Part shown: one piece after another, positions 24,599-37,160 of the stretch
Numbering within the stretch: the stretch's first letter is position 1
Layout of the letters: every line of letters begins with the position of its first letter
Source: Azadirachta indica
Lineage: Eukaryota; Streptophyta; Magnoliopsida; Sapindales; Meliaceae
DNA: 64,000 nucleotides
Direction: 5' to 3'
NCBI GenBank assembly: GCA_022749755.1
Contig: CM040443.1
Span: 12,373,744 to 12,437,743, forward strand
The notes under the pieces: model-generated
Seen by the model: the letters and a program-made list of their open reading frames with translations, nothing else
Databases searched by the model: none
Told to the model about the DNA's origin: nothing
Program-made: the position numbers and the translations under genes

Positions 24599-25878
24599 GG
24601 GTTATTTTCGACTTTATTCCTTGATTTATTGATAATCTTTAAAAATAATCTAAAATGTTGGAAAGTCATCAGCAATGTCCCTCGTAACTGCCGATTGCTG
24701 TTATTTTTAACGGAAAATGATGAAATATCATATTTACCCTTATTATAATTAATATTATATGTACAAAGACAAAAATAACCTTACTTATAATTTTGTTCCC
24801 TTTCTCTCCTTTTCTCTCTCCCTTCTCTCTTTCTTCTTTTTTCTCTTCTCTCCCTCCCCTCTTTTACTTTCACGGTCAAATTGGGAAAAGTAATCATTTT
24901 TTTCATCCTTATCTCCTTCTCTCGTCTCTTTTTCCTCATGTCTTCTCTCTCTCTTCTCTCCTTCTCCTCTTTAGCTTTTATTTGCACTAAGAAATCAACC
25001 CACGTTTTTCATCATTACAAGCCAACCCACAATCTTCACCATCGGAAGCCATTTTTGCCGTCAGACTAGGAAGCTCACTGTCAACTAGGAAATCCGTCCC
25101 TCCTATTTTTTCTCTTTATTTCTTCTGTCCCTGTTCTCTTCTCACATCTATGGCTTGCAACCACCAATTTGTGAATTGATTCTTTGATTGTGAATTAAAC
25201 TTGTTAGTGTGATTATATGTTTGTAAATTTTTGTAATTTGATTTTTGGGTAATTCAAAACCCTAATTTGATATGGGGTAATTGGCAAATCTAGTTTGTTT
25301 GGGGTAATTAAATTTCTAATTTGATTGGGGTAATTGAAAAACCAAATCATTTGATTGGTGGTAACTGGCAAATCTAATTTGATGGGAGATAGTTGAAACC
25401 CTAATTTTATTTGGGTAATTAAAAAACGTAGTTTAATTTGAAATAATCATAACTTAATTTGAGTAACTGGAAAACATAGTTTAATTGGGGTAATTGAAAT
25501 CCTAATTTAATATAGGATGATTTAAATTCTTAATTTGATTCATTCAGGATAATTAAAAATCCTAATCTGATTGAGGGTAATTAATTTTTAATAATAGAAT
25601 TTAATTTTTAAGTACTTCAAATTCTAAATAAAATAAATAAATCATAACTTATGCCATTGTACATATTAAGTTTGAATATGCGGACTAAAATAACATTTCT
25701 CATGATTAAAATGTATTTTTTCTTTAAAATAATTTTCAAACAGTTTAAGTCCCATTTTACCCTACCGTTATCTTTAACGGCAATTTGCAATTAAGAGGGG
25801 TATTGCTAATGACTTTTCAACACTTCAGGTTATTTCTAAAGATTGTCAATAAATTAAGGGGTAAAGCTGAAATAACCC
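24599..25878. mobile_element. 1.28-kb terminal-inverted-repeat element with near-perfect 9-bp target-site duplication
   Basis: The left end GGGTTATTTTCGACTTTA and the right end (reverse strand GGGTTATTTCAGCTTTACC) begin inverted repeats of about 150 bases; ATTTATTGATAATCTTTAAA and ATTTATTGACAATCTTTAGA are matching internal landmarks. Flanks are TAATTTTAA at 24590-24598 and TAATTTTCA at 25879-25887, a 9-bp duplication with one mismatch, which suggests a Mutator-like insertion. Inside are a pyrimidine-rich tract (24795-24975) and a run of degenerate repeats (25250-25590). The short open frames in the pyrimidine tract are low-complexity and not genes. Confidence 0.75.
25250..25590. repeat. degenerate tandem repeat inside the 24.6-25.9 kb element
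   Basis: About ten imperfect units of 30-40 bases share a core like GGGTAATTGAAAACCCTAAT followed by TTGAT. The units drift strongly, with single-base and short indels. It looks like expansion within the transposon rather than a satellite. Confidence 0.65.
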
Positions 25879-25887
25879 TAATTTTCA

Positions 25888-26794
25888 AAACATTTTATTA
25901 AACCCTATTGTAATATAAAACTATGAGATAAGATTTTGTAATGTTTTGGCAACAGTCCTAAATTAACCTAGGAATTGAACTCACATTTGCTGGTCAATAA
26001 ATAGAAATTACTATTAAAACTGACGATTATGAAATAATGACAACCTTTTAGTACATCAAATATAATTAATCAATTTTAAAGTGAAAATACATGCAATAAA
26101 AATTCGTTGAATAAATGTAAAAAATAATGTGACATATTTATCTTGTTGAAAGGGACTGTTGCAAGTAAAAACTTCCAACAATTAAAATTAATTTTACTAT
26201 ATATATATATTATAGTGGTGCATTAATTATATATTAATTACATATATTAAATTTAATGTTAACTATGTCTAAATTTAATAATTTATAAACAATATAAGAA
26301 TATTATAAAATTATATCACTGTTGACGCATCCTCTCATTGAATATTATACAATAATATAAAACTTAAAATCTTATACAATATCAAATTAAAATGTATAAT
26401 GTAAAATTTAAAATTTTATCGTTCAAATTTTAAAAAATTTTAAATATTTAATACAACATTTGTAACATGTAACCTAACTATGGACCAGAGTGTCGCAGTT
26501 ATTTTAATAATGATGCCATCACATGATCATGCCTTAAAATTTGCTCACAAAAACAAAGTTCGATCTTTCATTATTACCGTATCGATAAAACACGTTATTG
26601 GTATTCATTCTTACTGATCAACGCGCTTTCTCTTTTGAACCATTCCATTTATAACTGTTTATTGTTTCCAAATTCCAAATCGAAGACACATCTCCTCATC
26701 TCTTCCTGATCAAACACAAAACCACCACCACCACCGCCCAGTTTTGTGTTTGTTCTTCTTCCTCCTCTCTTCTCCGTTCCATCAATCAATTACT
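25888..26794. other. intergenic DNA and promoter/leader of the calmodulin-like gene
   Basis: AT-rich to about 26500. From about 26600 the composition becomes leader-like, with CACCACCACCACC at about 26722-26734 just ahead of the coding region. No other gene was seen. Confidence 0.45.
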
Positions 26795-27286
26795 ATGACA
26801 ATGATGACTGCTACCCAATCCGACCAACTTAAACAACTCAAAGACATCTTCATTCGTTTCGACATGGATTCGGACGGCAGCCTCACCCAGTTAGAACTCG
26901 CTGCTCTTTTACGTGCGTTAGGTCTGAAGCCAAGTGGTGATCAGCTTCACACTTTATTAGCCAGCATGGATTCTAACGGTAATGGTCTCGTAGAATTTGA
27001 TGAATTGGTTGATGTTATATTACCTGATATGAATGAAGAGGTGTTGATCAACCAGGAACAACTCCTGGAGGTGTTCCGATCGTTTGACCGCGATGGCAAT
27101 GGTTTTATCACTGCGGCTGAGCTTGCAGGTTCCATGGCTAAAATGGGTCATCCTTTAACGTATAGGGAGCTGTCGGAGATGATGAGGGAAGCTGACACAA
27201 ATGGTGATGGTGTCATTAGCTTCAATGAGTTTGCAACCATTATGGCTAAATCTGCTGCGGATTTTCTTGGCCTTTCGGTTGCCTGA
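26795..27286 (+). CDS. calmodulin-like protein with four EF-hands (CML15/16 type)
   Basis: An intronless frame encodes 163 residues from the ATG at 26795. Four complete EF-hand loops occur at residues 23-34 (DMDSDGSLTQLE), 59-70 (DSNGNGLVEFDE), 98-109 (DRDGNGFITAAE) and 134-145 (DTNGDGVISFNE). Each has the Asp/Asn ligands, the central Gly and the final Glu, so all four should bind calcium. Length and order match plant CML15/CML16, cytosolic or nuclear calcium sensors that act by binding target proteins; the target is unknown. The acidic linker between the two pairs (LPDMNEEVL) is as in that subgroup. No lipidation motif is seen. The open frame extends 51 bases upstream without an ATG, so this start is secure. 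Confidence 0.93.
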   Translation: MTMMTATQSDQLKQLKDIFIRFDMDSDGSLTQLELAALLRALGLKPSGDQLHTLLASMDSNGNGLVEFDELVDVILPDMNEEVLINQEQLLEVFRSFDRDGNGFITAAELAGSMAKMGHPLTYRELSEMMREADTNGDGVISFNEFATIMAKSAADFLGLSVA

Positions 27287-28775
27287 CATTAAGGGTACGT
27301 TGATATATAGGATTATGTAACATGTACATCTTTTATTATGGATCAGATCCTTATTTTAATTGTATCGTCCATTGTGATTCTGAATGTGAATTGTTATCGT
27401 TATTGATCCTGGATGGTTTAATATGATCACTTTGACTTAGTATGATCTTGGTTTTGATTCATTGTCCATATATTATGGGTGATAAGATTGTGAAGGAGAA
27501 GGGAGAAGGAAAAACTGAGACATCTACATCATTGTGTTTGAGAGGACACAACTTGTATATTCTTTATTTTTATTTTATTAGTGTTTGGTTTTGTCATTTA
27601 ATACACGAAAATGAAACTTTCTTTTATTACCAACTATATTATATCGAAGAATATTCTGATCTATGGCCTATGTGCGATCATGCATGCATGTTTTTCTTGA
27701 CTTCTGATTGGGGATTTGAATTAAGTGGAAAACCACATTGACTGATTCAATTCTGACAGATTTATAGGCTGTATTTTGGCTGTGAATTTGCCGGTTGAAA
27801 CAATCCACCTGGTATTTTCGCAGCGTTATTTGGAAAAAAGAAAAGCTCTCGAGCAATAATTGGAGCAATAATAGCAGTGAACATGTATTTCTTCCAGGAT
27901 TTTTCCATGAAGAATGTTGTAGTAGTTGTCTAAATGCCATTTCAGTTAAAGAAATGCTCGAGAAAGAATTAATCCAATAATCAATAATGCGTGATAAAGT
28001 ACACCGGATTTGACTTTTTTTTTTTTTTCTTCTAAAAATTTACAGGGCGACTGTGAAGACAATATATATTTTATACCCATAAATCATCAAATGTATTTTA
28101 AACTTATAAGCCCTCTTAGCTGATACAGGAATGAGGACTGAAATTACATGGAAGAACGAACTTATGAATGAATCGACAAGCAAATGCAGACTGCATACAA
28201 ACAGGGAGATACTCTAAACTCGTTTCACAGAACAAACCTACATGACTTACAAAATGCTATTAGTTCAGCGCACTCGGGATTGTTCTGCATCTTCTGTGAT
28301 TGAGTCCATTCAATTTCAAAAAATAAAAGAAAATTTTCTCTAGATAGAGAAGGTTCAGCCATTTCCGCCTCCTGAAAATTGAATTGTTGACGCAACAAAG
28401 AGTAGAAAAGTCTGAGATCAAGCCACAATAGTCTTCTGTCTGTACAAAGCATTAGTACCATCAAAATCAAAAATTAATCTTCTCATTCCAAATCTAAATA
28501 CATTTTGTAAATACTGCAAGATACAAAAAAAATAGGCGTGGCCTCAAATGGCCCAGAAAAAGAAAACAAACTTAATGGTACCTAGGACCTTTTCTACTTA
28601 TCCAATCTATAATAATAGCTAAGGCTTCTGTACAGTCATCTTATGTATGTTCAAGGGGCATACTTTATAGGTGGAAAACTTCCCTATATTGTAGTATTAG
28701 CATATACACGAGCAGAAAGCAGCTGGGAAGATATATACAACCCACATTTGTTTAGAATTATTCGGAAACAAACTA
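27287..28775. other. convergent intergenic region between CML and ALA genes
   Basis: The left part should hold the CML 3' UTR and the right part (about 28140-28775) the flippase 3' UTR read on the minus strand. No supported gene lies between; the open frames here have no recognisable similarity. Confidence 0.5.
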
Positions 28776-31700
28776 TCACGAGTGATTCGTGCGGTGTCGA
28801 TGCCTATCCTTCATGCGATTTTTTCTTGCAGCTATACGCGCGGTGAAACCCACAGTGGTTGGCCGCAGTGATCTCTGCCTTACCATATCACAGTACTCAG
28901 GATCATTTGATTGCCCCTCATGCCTAATCCACTGTATCATTCCGTGATACATGGGGAAGAAGCTCATCTGAATTGCTGAGTATGAGAAGTATGGGATTAG
29001 GGTTGTGATCACCACACATAGAGTGACAAGCCAGAAGGAAGGAGCTGGTGCAAGGGCTTCAATGAAGACTTTATAAGCATTGGTAGAAAAGGTGGGAGTA
29101 ATGGCCCCATAGGCCAACATAAAGAGGTACCAAAGCGCAATAGAACCCCAGATGAAAAGATGTTGTATTAAGGTGAAGTAACTAATTGCGAGTGCCATCT
29201 GCAAGTTCACAGCCCAGACGATGCACGTATACATTGCAGCACCAAAAATATCCCTTCCAACTGTTCTCCCATCATTATCAAAGGCCTGATGCTCCAGTGC
29301 TTTCAAACAGCAGAAGAAAATGATAACAGCACTGTAAAACCCATTAAACATCCAGCCAATTATCCGGCGCCAGCTGAAGAGGACATTTTGCACCCCTTCT
29401 TGGTATAATAGAGGAAACTGCCATGTGGAACAGGACAAAAAATGAGTGTTCATCATGTGAGCTTTTAATAAGAACCCCAGAGCATGTCAAATAAAGACTA
29501 CAGAAATGCTATTTCAGTGAATCTGCAGACTCTGGACGTGGTTCACCATCATAAAAGTAGTGATGTTATTATCATTCATAAACTATCCCATCTCTGTCAT
29601 TCCATTCCAAGAATTTTTAAGTTGAGATTTATTACTGCTCGAAATGGTAATATTTTGTCAAAATTATTTGAATTTAAAATTTGAAAAATCAGACTCATAC
29701 ATAATTAGCAGCAATCAGATATTATATTGGTTTTCACGTGGCTTGTTACCTTCTCTCTTTTACTAAATAACACTTGACCTAAAGCTTAAACTTGAATGTA
29801 AGTTAAGGATCACAGTATTTAAGCTTTAACACTCTCCCTCACATCCAAGACTGGCTTCACTTAACAGGTTTGTCACGCAAATTCAAATATTAACAAAGGT
29901 GACCACTTTATTTTGTGTAAATTATAAGTTTAATTCATCGAATAGAATTAATGTTTGCAGGGTTTGAACAGACTGTGATACTGGACCTGCTATGATACCA
30001 TGTTAAGTTACTTCTTGATCTAAAAGCTTAAGACTGAAGGTAAGGGCTTAAATAATAGCTTTTAACACCTAAGAAATAAGGCAGTTAACTAAAAGTTTAA
30101 AACTGAGGGAAAAATAAGTAACACTTCTAATAAAACTATGTTCAAGCCACCGATGGCCTGTTAGCTCAATTTTCATAGAGTGACTACAAACTTAGGTGCA
30201 GGACTTCAAGAAACCCCTAGGGAAATTAAAAAGAATAAGCTACACCCAAGAATAGTATTAAGCATGCATGGTGCACATATGATGTTCTTTCATGTACCAT
30301 GAAATGAAAAATGGCAAGACTTTTATCTTTTTGAAGAGACAAAAATTAAAAAGAAAAAGATAAAGGAACATAATGGAATTTATACATTCAGGAGGCCTAC
30401 CTTGAGACAGAACCGTGCAGATACATCCTGATCAAAAACACCCAAAGCAACTACTGGAAGTGACGTAAAGAAAACATTATAAAGCGACAAAAACCAATCA
30501 TTATATGCGGGTTGTGCCGAGAATGACGTATATGCCTCATATAAGAAGAGAGAGAAACCAAATGTGATGTTCTTGTAGAAAAAATAGCATATCTGCCAAA
30601 AACAAAAGATGATATAAATCAGTCTATCAGATTATAAAGGTCTAAACGCATGTCCAATGCTCTTAAAATATTTAACTCTCTAAGTTATAATAAGGATTAA
30701 AATTGATGTTGGAAACTATTGTTGAAAACCTTGAGAATTGTATAAATCAAGATATTAATGCATTACCATTGATGAGATCCTTCTATAACACCAATGTCCA
30801 TGCACAAGAAGCAAGCGTTCAAGATATCGGAACTGAGCAATGGCAATATCACTTGACATGACCGCCTGAATTTAAAATAATCATAAAAAGAATTCATGAG
30901 CAATAAGAAATATAACAGAAAAATGAAGTTTAAAATCACTCAATTATAAATTTATAATAATCTGTTGAGTACCTGCATTCCTTCAACACCACTGATTCCA
31001 ACCCCAACATCTGCTTCTTGAAGCATTCCCACATCATTGGCACCATCACCAATTGCTAATGTAGTTCTTCCAGTTCCAGATTTAACTAGTCTTGTAACCT
31101 GAGTTATTTTAGTTTTGTTAGTCAACAAGATTATCCTTAAATCAAAGTATGCAACATTTCATAAGGCCAATCCGCAAATAAACCTGTTGTGAGTTACAGA
31201 GAAGAGAACCATGGCCAGAATGTGAACTTACCAGTGCCTTTTGTCTTGGTGATGAACGGCAGCATATAACAGATGCACATCCAATTGCCAGGTCCAGAAA
31301 TTTATTCTTCATATCATCTTCAAGAGCATAAGTAAGTGATTTCCCATCAATGATCAAAGCAAATACCTCAGAGCTCCCACCTAATGCAGTCAGCTGAGCC
31401 TTCCCTTCAGTTATCTGATGGAGGACACTTTTCTTTGATGCCTAAAACATGGATTCATAAACCCGACTGGTATCATATGGACATTTTAAATCATTTTAAA
31501 GAACCCTACAGTACTGCTTGTTTCACTGAAATAGCACTTGCCCCTTACATGCCAGCCTCAAGAATAGAATGAGGAAACTTAGCAATTGCTGATCCAAATT
31601 ATACATGCATAGAAAAGCACTGTACATCAAAGAAATCCCCTTCATTAATGCATAGTGAAGAAGATGCAGATATACGAGCATTTGGAGACAAGCAGAGAGA

Positions 31701-34700
31701 ATGTTCACATAGCCGGTAATAAAAGAAAACTAGTGACTTGAGTCCAAAAGACCCGGAACAAGCTGACCAATTTCAAGTAACAATGCTATAAAAATATCAG
31801 GAAGACTAAGGTAGACATTTACAGATGAGAGAGAGGAAAGCCAGCAACTTATACCCAATAATACATTTTGGTTAATAGGGTAAGGCAAAGCAGGAAGTGT
31901 GTACTATATATAGATTTTTTTCATATGGTCGGCATCAAGTGAAGTGAAAATCAACAATAAACCACACGCACTACATTGTATGGCACAGAACAAATCAGTC
32001 ATGGCATTGATGTATATATCTCATGAGTATACTATCACTTCAAGCTCTTTTGTTGTTTAAGGTCAACTATTTGCTACTCTGCTTGTTAAAACCATCGATT
32101 TCATCATCAAGTAAATTTTCTGCACTTTAAAAGATGAAAGACTTGAGATCTACATGCAAGTTTACCTTGGCAATTTCAGTCTTATCTCCTGCTTTTTCCA
32201 AAGCTAGGATTTCTGGAGTTTCCAAATTAATTATAATCTGCTTCATTCCTTGTCTAAGCAAACTACAAGCAAAGCTGCAAATTTATTTTCTCTTAGTTTG
32301 ATACCTTCAAAAGTCATAAGAACTTATGCCTTAGCTTAAATCATTAATACAAACAGTCATACCCAGAAATCATACCCAATATTGATGGCAGTCTCCATCT
32401 TGTCTCCAGTCAAAACCCAGATCTTAATTCCTGCTTGAGCAAGTTTGTCAATGCAGTCAGGAACCTAAGAGGCAGAAAGGAAAAGAAAAAAATCATTTTC
32501 AAGTCCCACGCTTTAAAAGGTTCAAGCATTTGATAATCCTTAGTATTTGTGACCCACCCCGTTTTGGAGTTTGTCCTCTACAGCTGTTGCACCAAGAAGT
32601 ATAAGATCCTTTTCAATTGTCTCAGTTGCTTCTTCAATCAACGTCTCCCGATCTGCACTAACTGAATTCTTGGCTTCACTGAATTTCTCATTGAACACTC
32701 TGTATTCTTCTTCATCAAGTTCACGATATGCCAGTATCAGGGTCCTAAGTCCTGCATCAGCATATTCATTTACATGGTCCTTGGTTGCATCTTCAAAATC
32801 CCTACCATTTTTGGCAAGCCTTTCAAACATGACACTGCATGGGACAAAAAATTATAAGGGTTCTCGAATTGATTAAAAGTAAAAGCTCCAAGGTTTTAGG
32901 GTAGATGATCACAAACCTGTCAGCACCCTTGGAAAGTAGCAATAGTTTTCCTTCCTCATCTCTTACTATCACAGACATCCGCTTTCGTGAGCTGTTAAAT
33001 TCTAAAACATTCAAGAGTTTATACAACCTGCAAGAAAAAAGATACTGATTCAATATCTATATCCATTAAATAGGCACCATTGTTGGAGTGAGAAGAGTAA
33101 TCTCATGCTTGCACAAAACACACACATACCATAGAGTATTTGAACCATATTTTAGCCATATTCACTAATAGACAACACTTATTGAGTAAGGACAGTAATC
33201 CATGCTTCCACACACCCTTTTTTAGTGGAGTAAGACAGGAAGAGTCATGCTACGGTAATCAAGATCATCAAATAGACCAAAATGCATGGTGTGATGTTAC
33301 AAATAATATCAAAGGTAACACCTGGTCCCTGGACCTTTTAGGACATCAAGACTTAAGGAGTAAGCAGGATATGTAGGGAGCCATATTGAGCACGCAAGAA
33401 CAGGAAAGGAGTAAAGTGGTAGTCCATGAGAAGCTAGACAAAGAGGAGAGTAGTCATCAGTTTGTTGATCTGGTTTGTGTTGCACGTTTCATGTTAAATT
33501 TTATCATTATACTGATATAAGGGCTTTGTGAACTGGGTATCAAAGCGATCCACATGCATATGGAAAGCAACTAAAGAATATAGAACACATGATTTGAAGT
33601 GAAGTTTATCTATTTATTTAAATATGGTGAGAGAAACTGACCTTTCAACTTTCTTGCCAGACGCCGGATTTAGTTCATTTACCGAGATGCTTGTTTGTGT
33701 CCTTTTGTAGAATTCAAAACCAAGTTCCCTAGCTGCAATCACAAACGCTGCTTCATCTGGTGATTCAGCTTCATACATAACCTTGCCAGTGTTTTCATCC
33801 ACTTCTGGTATAGCTGTATGACAGACTGACAATAAACGAAAAAACTTCTGGATGACATCAGAATTGGGCTCATTGATCCAGTTTCCATTCATTATCCTTT
33901 CATCTTTGAAATTAAATCCTTTAACAGAGGGTTTCATCTCAATTGAATCCTCCATGTGATTCAAAACATTTTCTTTTTCATTTACTAAAGGTGAACCTTT
34001 TCTTCTACCCATAGCTCTCTCAACCTCTGTGACACCACGACCATAAGCTGTTCCAGCCACTGAACACTTGATGAACTCCATGGAGTTGCAGGTTAATGTT
34101 CCAGTCTTGTCAGAAAGTATTGTGTCAACTTGGCCAAGTTCCTCATTCAAATTTGAGGTACGGGCATGTGCAGGTTTGTCAGCCGCCTCATAATACATGT
34201 GAACATCTTGATTGATGAAGATGCTCTGAAGAACTTTGACAATTTCTATGCACACATACAAGGAGATTGGGATGAAATAGCTATATAACATTAGGGCCGT
34301 CAGAAAATGATAAATTGAAGCAACTGCTACTCTTTGAGGGTCGAAGAAAATTTCAGAACGGTTTGGTTCAAGATACCACCTTTTCATCTTCCCATTGTCC
34401 CAGTCCTTTTTAGTTGTAATGCCAAAGAAAATGGAACCAATAAATGCCATTAAAGACACAATGGAGAACATGAGGTAGATGATTTGATCCATCTTCCTCT
34501 CGATTCTGCTTCTCTTGGAAGGGGGATCCGTAGAATTTTGAATAACCTTCGTGTCATGACCAGTGAAGACAACAGCCCCATATATGAAATCTGTATTTCG
34601 CAGTTTGGAGTCTCTGAGGAGCAGTTGTTGAGGACTAAGGGGGTACTGTTGCTCTTCAAACTCCATAGTTCCAACAAAAGAGTACAAATTCGCATTTGGG

Positions 34701-36117
34701 TCTTCACATTTAGTGATAGCCTTAAAATCACGGAAGTTAGAGTCCTCGTGTAAGAAAGAAGTTACGTCTAATGCTTGTTTTAGTTTCAAATTTGTCTCCC
34801 CATCAAGATTCATGGTCTCAACATAGCAGATTGCATCTTCATAACTAGATGAAAGCAATAGGAGGTCTGCTGGAAAGAATTCATCCTTCTCCACCTTCAC
34901 TATATCTCCCACTTTCAGATTCTTCCACTCAGTATAACCAAAAATCCCATCACCGTTATGCACTTTGACCTTTCTGTTATTAACCTCAATATCCTGAAAG
35001 CATTCATAGGCAATATTACAAATCCAAATGAAAAAAAATCACTGTTTAGCAAATTAGTTGGTATGTGATTATATTTTAATACCCCTAAGAAGAGGCAAGA
35101 GAATACAGCACAGAAGCATGATCAAAGTTTTGCATAGTCTGTAACAGTAGAAAACAGCCTAGCCAGTCCTTGCTGCTATAATTGAAAGCATTTGAGTAAC
35201 AAGACGATGGCAAAACACAGTATCATAAACAAAGAACATAATAGCACCCCATATAACCTTATTTAATTATTTTCATTTTGTTAATTTTGTCTACCTAACA
35301 GTAAATGCAAATGCCAAGAGCCTAACCAAGAAATTCATATCCCTCCTATTCTGTCTCAATTATTTTATAAACATCAAAATCCAAACATTGAACTTTCTAA
35401 TATCCTCCACATATAAACATCAAAACACCGTTCACATCCACCTTAAAAAAATATGTAATTCAAAAAAATAAATAATGAAGCACAAAATTTAAAATTTTTC
35501 TTTATTTTATGGTAAATATGCTTCCGTAAAACACGTTCTAGATAACATTAAAAGATTTTAGGGTCCCTTAGTAAATTTATCCTCACAAAAGTTCCACAGA
35601 TATTATCCAGTTAATTTGAAACCCAATATCACAAAATGAAATAAAAGAATCCACCACGTATAACATTCATTTTTTAAAAATGAAACTCAAAATTAATTGC
35701 AGGCACAAAAGTAAATAATAATACCTGTTGCTTTCGGCGCAAATCTTCGATACCCTCTTTCACCATTGTTGCTCCAATTACAATAATTAGAGGAATAATA
35801 GCACTTACAGCAGAATAAGGAGCAAGACGAGTGAAAGACAATATGCCAATAACCAAGAAGTAAAAGTTGGCAACTCTTCGAAACTGCTCAAACAATGATT
35901 TAGGCAAGAAAGTCGCAAGAGTATATTTTGTAGACCTCACATAATTGTCGCAATAATTTCTGATTCCAGCCTCAAAACATTCTGGTTCATTGCAGAACAC
36001 TACTCTTGAAAATCCCGGCCCCCCTATCTGAGAATGATCTTCCTTGAAAGATGCCTTGCCACATGTGTAGGAATAGATCTTGCTTAAATGCAGCTTCTTC
36101 CTCTTATTAACAGGCAT
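28776..36117 (-). CDS. P4-type phospholipid-transporting ATPase (ALA9 type flippase)
   Basis: Eleven exons on the minus strand join in frame to 1199 residues, the usual length: 36117-35725, 34993-33642, 33027-32917, 32834-32558, 32464-32376, 32274-32166, 31441-31232, 31098-30973, 30865-30767, 30592-30401, 29417-28776. P4 ATPases move phospholipids to the cytosolic leaflet of plasma, Golgi or endosomal membranes, normally with a CDC50/ALIS subunit. All signatures are present: the actuator motif NLDGETNLK (D~195), PISLYV in the fourth helix, DKTGT with the phosphorylated D426, ESPDEAAFV for nucleotide binding, TGDK, and GDGANDVGM (~864-869). The N-terminal [19 protein letters not shown] is a P4 hallmark. 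Ten transmembrane helices are expected. The ATG at 36117 follows an acceptor-like TTTTCAG at ~36133, so a 5' UTR intron is likely. By memory the syntenic Arabidopsis gene is ALA9 (ALA12 in the sister block). Confidence 0.96.
29750..30075 (-). repeat. SINE-like tRNA-derived repeat in flippase intron 10
   Basis: On the minus strand, TGGTATCATAGC (complement of 29989-30000) fits a Pol III A box. TGTTCAAACCCT (complement of 29959-29970) fits a B box at suitable spacing, about 35 bases apart. The sequence beyond the A box (30001-30070, with CTTAAGACTGAAGGTAAGGG) resembles one at 29765-29840, so a ~70-base piece occurs twice in the same orientation. Family and exact ends are not determined. Confidence 0.5.
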
Positions 36118-37160
36118 TTCTGTATTTTTTCACTGAAAAGTGCAAGCTTTAATTCTCCAAACGAACCAAGTATCAAGAAAGGAAGAGTAGCAAAATAGAC
36201 AGGAATATAGTTTGCTTTCTTCAAAATAAATGCAGCTTCTGACTCGCAAAAAAGATTCCCCAGGACACACTGACAGGATTCAAAGTTACTGCTTTAAGAG
36301 CAAACACTCTGATAAATGAACTACAGTTTATAGGACAAAATCTCAGATGTAGTCTCGAGCTAAAAACTCAAAAACCGGTAACAATTATGACCAAGAAAAA
36401 ACAGAAAGCTGGAACTCTAACAGAAGAAAAAAGAGCTCAACCAGATTCAGACAAGAAAACGGACAGAACCGAACCCCGCAAACACAAACACAGCTTGTAA
36501 AAACACTGAAACCTTAATAGACAACCTATAGAAATACTAATCTCTGTCAGGGAAACAGAAGTACCCAGAAACAGATATAAGAGTGTCTTTCTGTCAGTCG
36601 AGAGTCTTTCATAAACGAATAGGAACTGGCGTTTTTGAACCCACTAAAATACCCAAACATGACAAAAAACTGTGAGACGAATATTCGCTTCCAAAATTTG
36701 TTCCCTGAGAAATCGAGTCTTGAACGTAGACTTGTCATTGGTCCGATCTCGACATTTTGACTTTGAATTAAAACGCGCATTGGCGTTTTAATAACACAAC
36801 TTCTGTTAATACTTTATATTTCCGGAGAAAAATAACACGCAGGAGACGAAAATTCCAAAATCAGAAATAAGAAAATAAGAAAATGCGGGCATTGGAAGAA
36901 TTCAATTGAAAGAAAAATAATAAAATGAATAGTGTTTTCTAGAATATTCAATGAGATTTTCTTGGAAATTATCGAGCGAATGTAATTTCGCGGGAATCCG
37001 CTCTACTCAGCTCATGAATTAATCAAATGATGATGACTATTCTGTTTGTGTTCTCTTTCGGGTCTTGGTCCTCCTCTCTCTCTCTCTCTCTCTCGAGCTT
37101 CGAGGGAAAAAAAGACAAAAACTCTGTTAGTGTCATTAATTACCAATAAATAACTATCAG
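36118..37160 (-). promoter_or_regulatory. leader and promoter region of the flippase gene
   Basis: Read on the minus strand this stretch should contain the 5' UTR, probably with an intron ending at about 36133, and the core promoter. A CT microsatellite (about ten units) lies at 37073-37094 on the plus strand, i.e. GA repeats on the transcribed strand, which are common in plant leaders. Exact transcription start is not visible. Confidence 0.4.

Noticed and set aside
24781..25069. Lys/Arg/Glu-rich and Ser/Phe/Leu-rich frames on both strands
   Set aside because: They come from the polypyrimidine tract of a transposon-like element, not from a gene.
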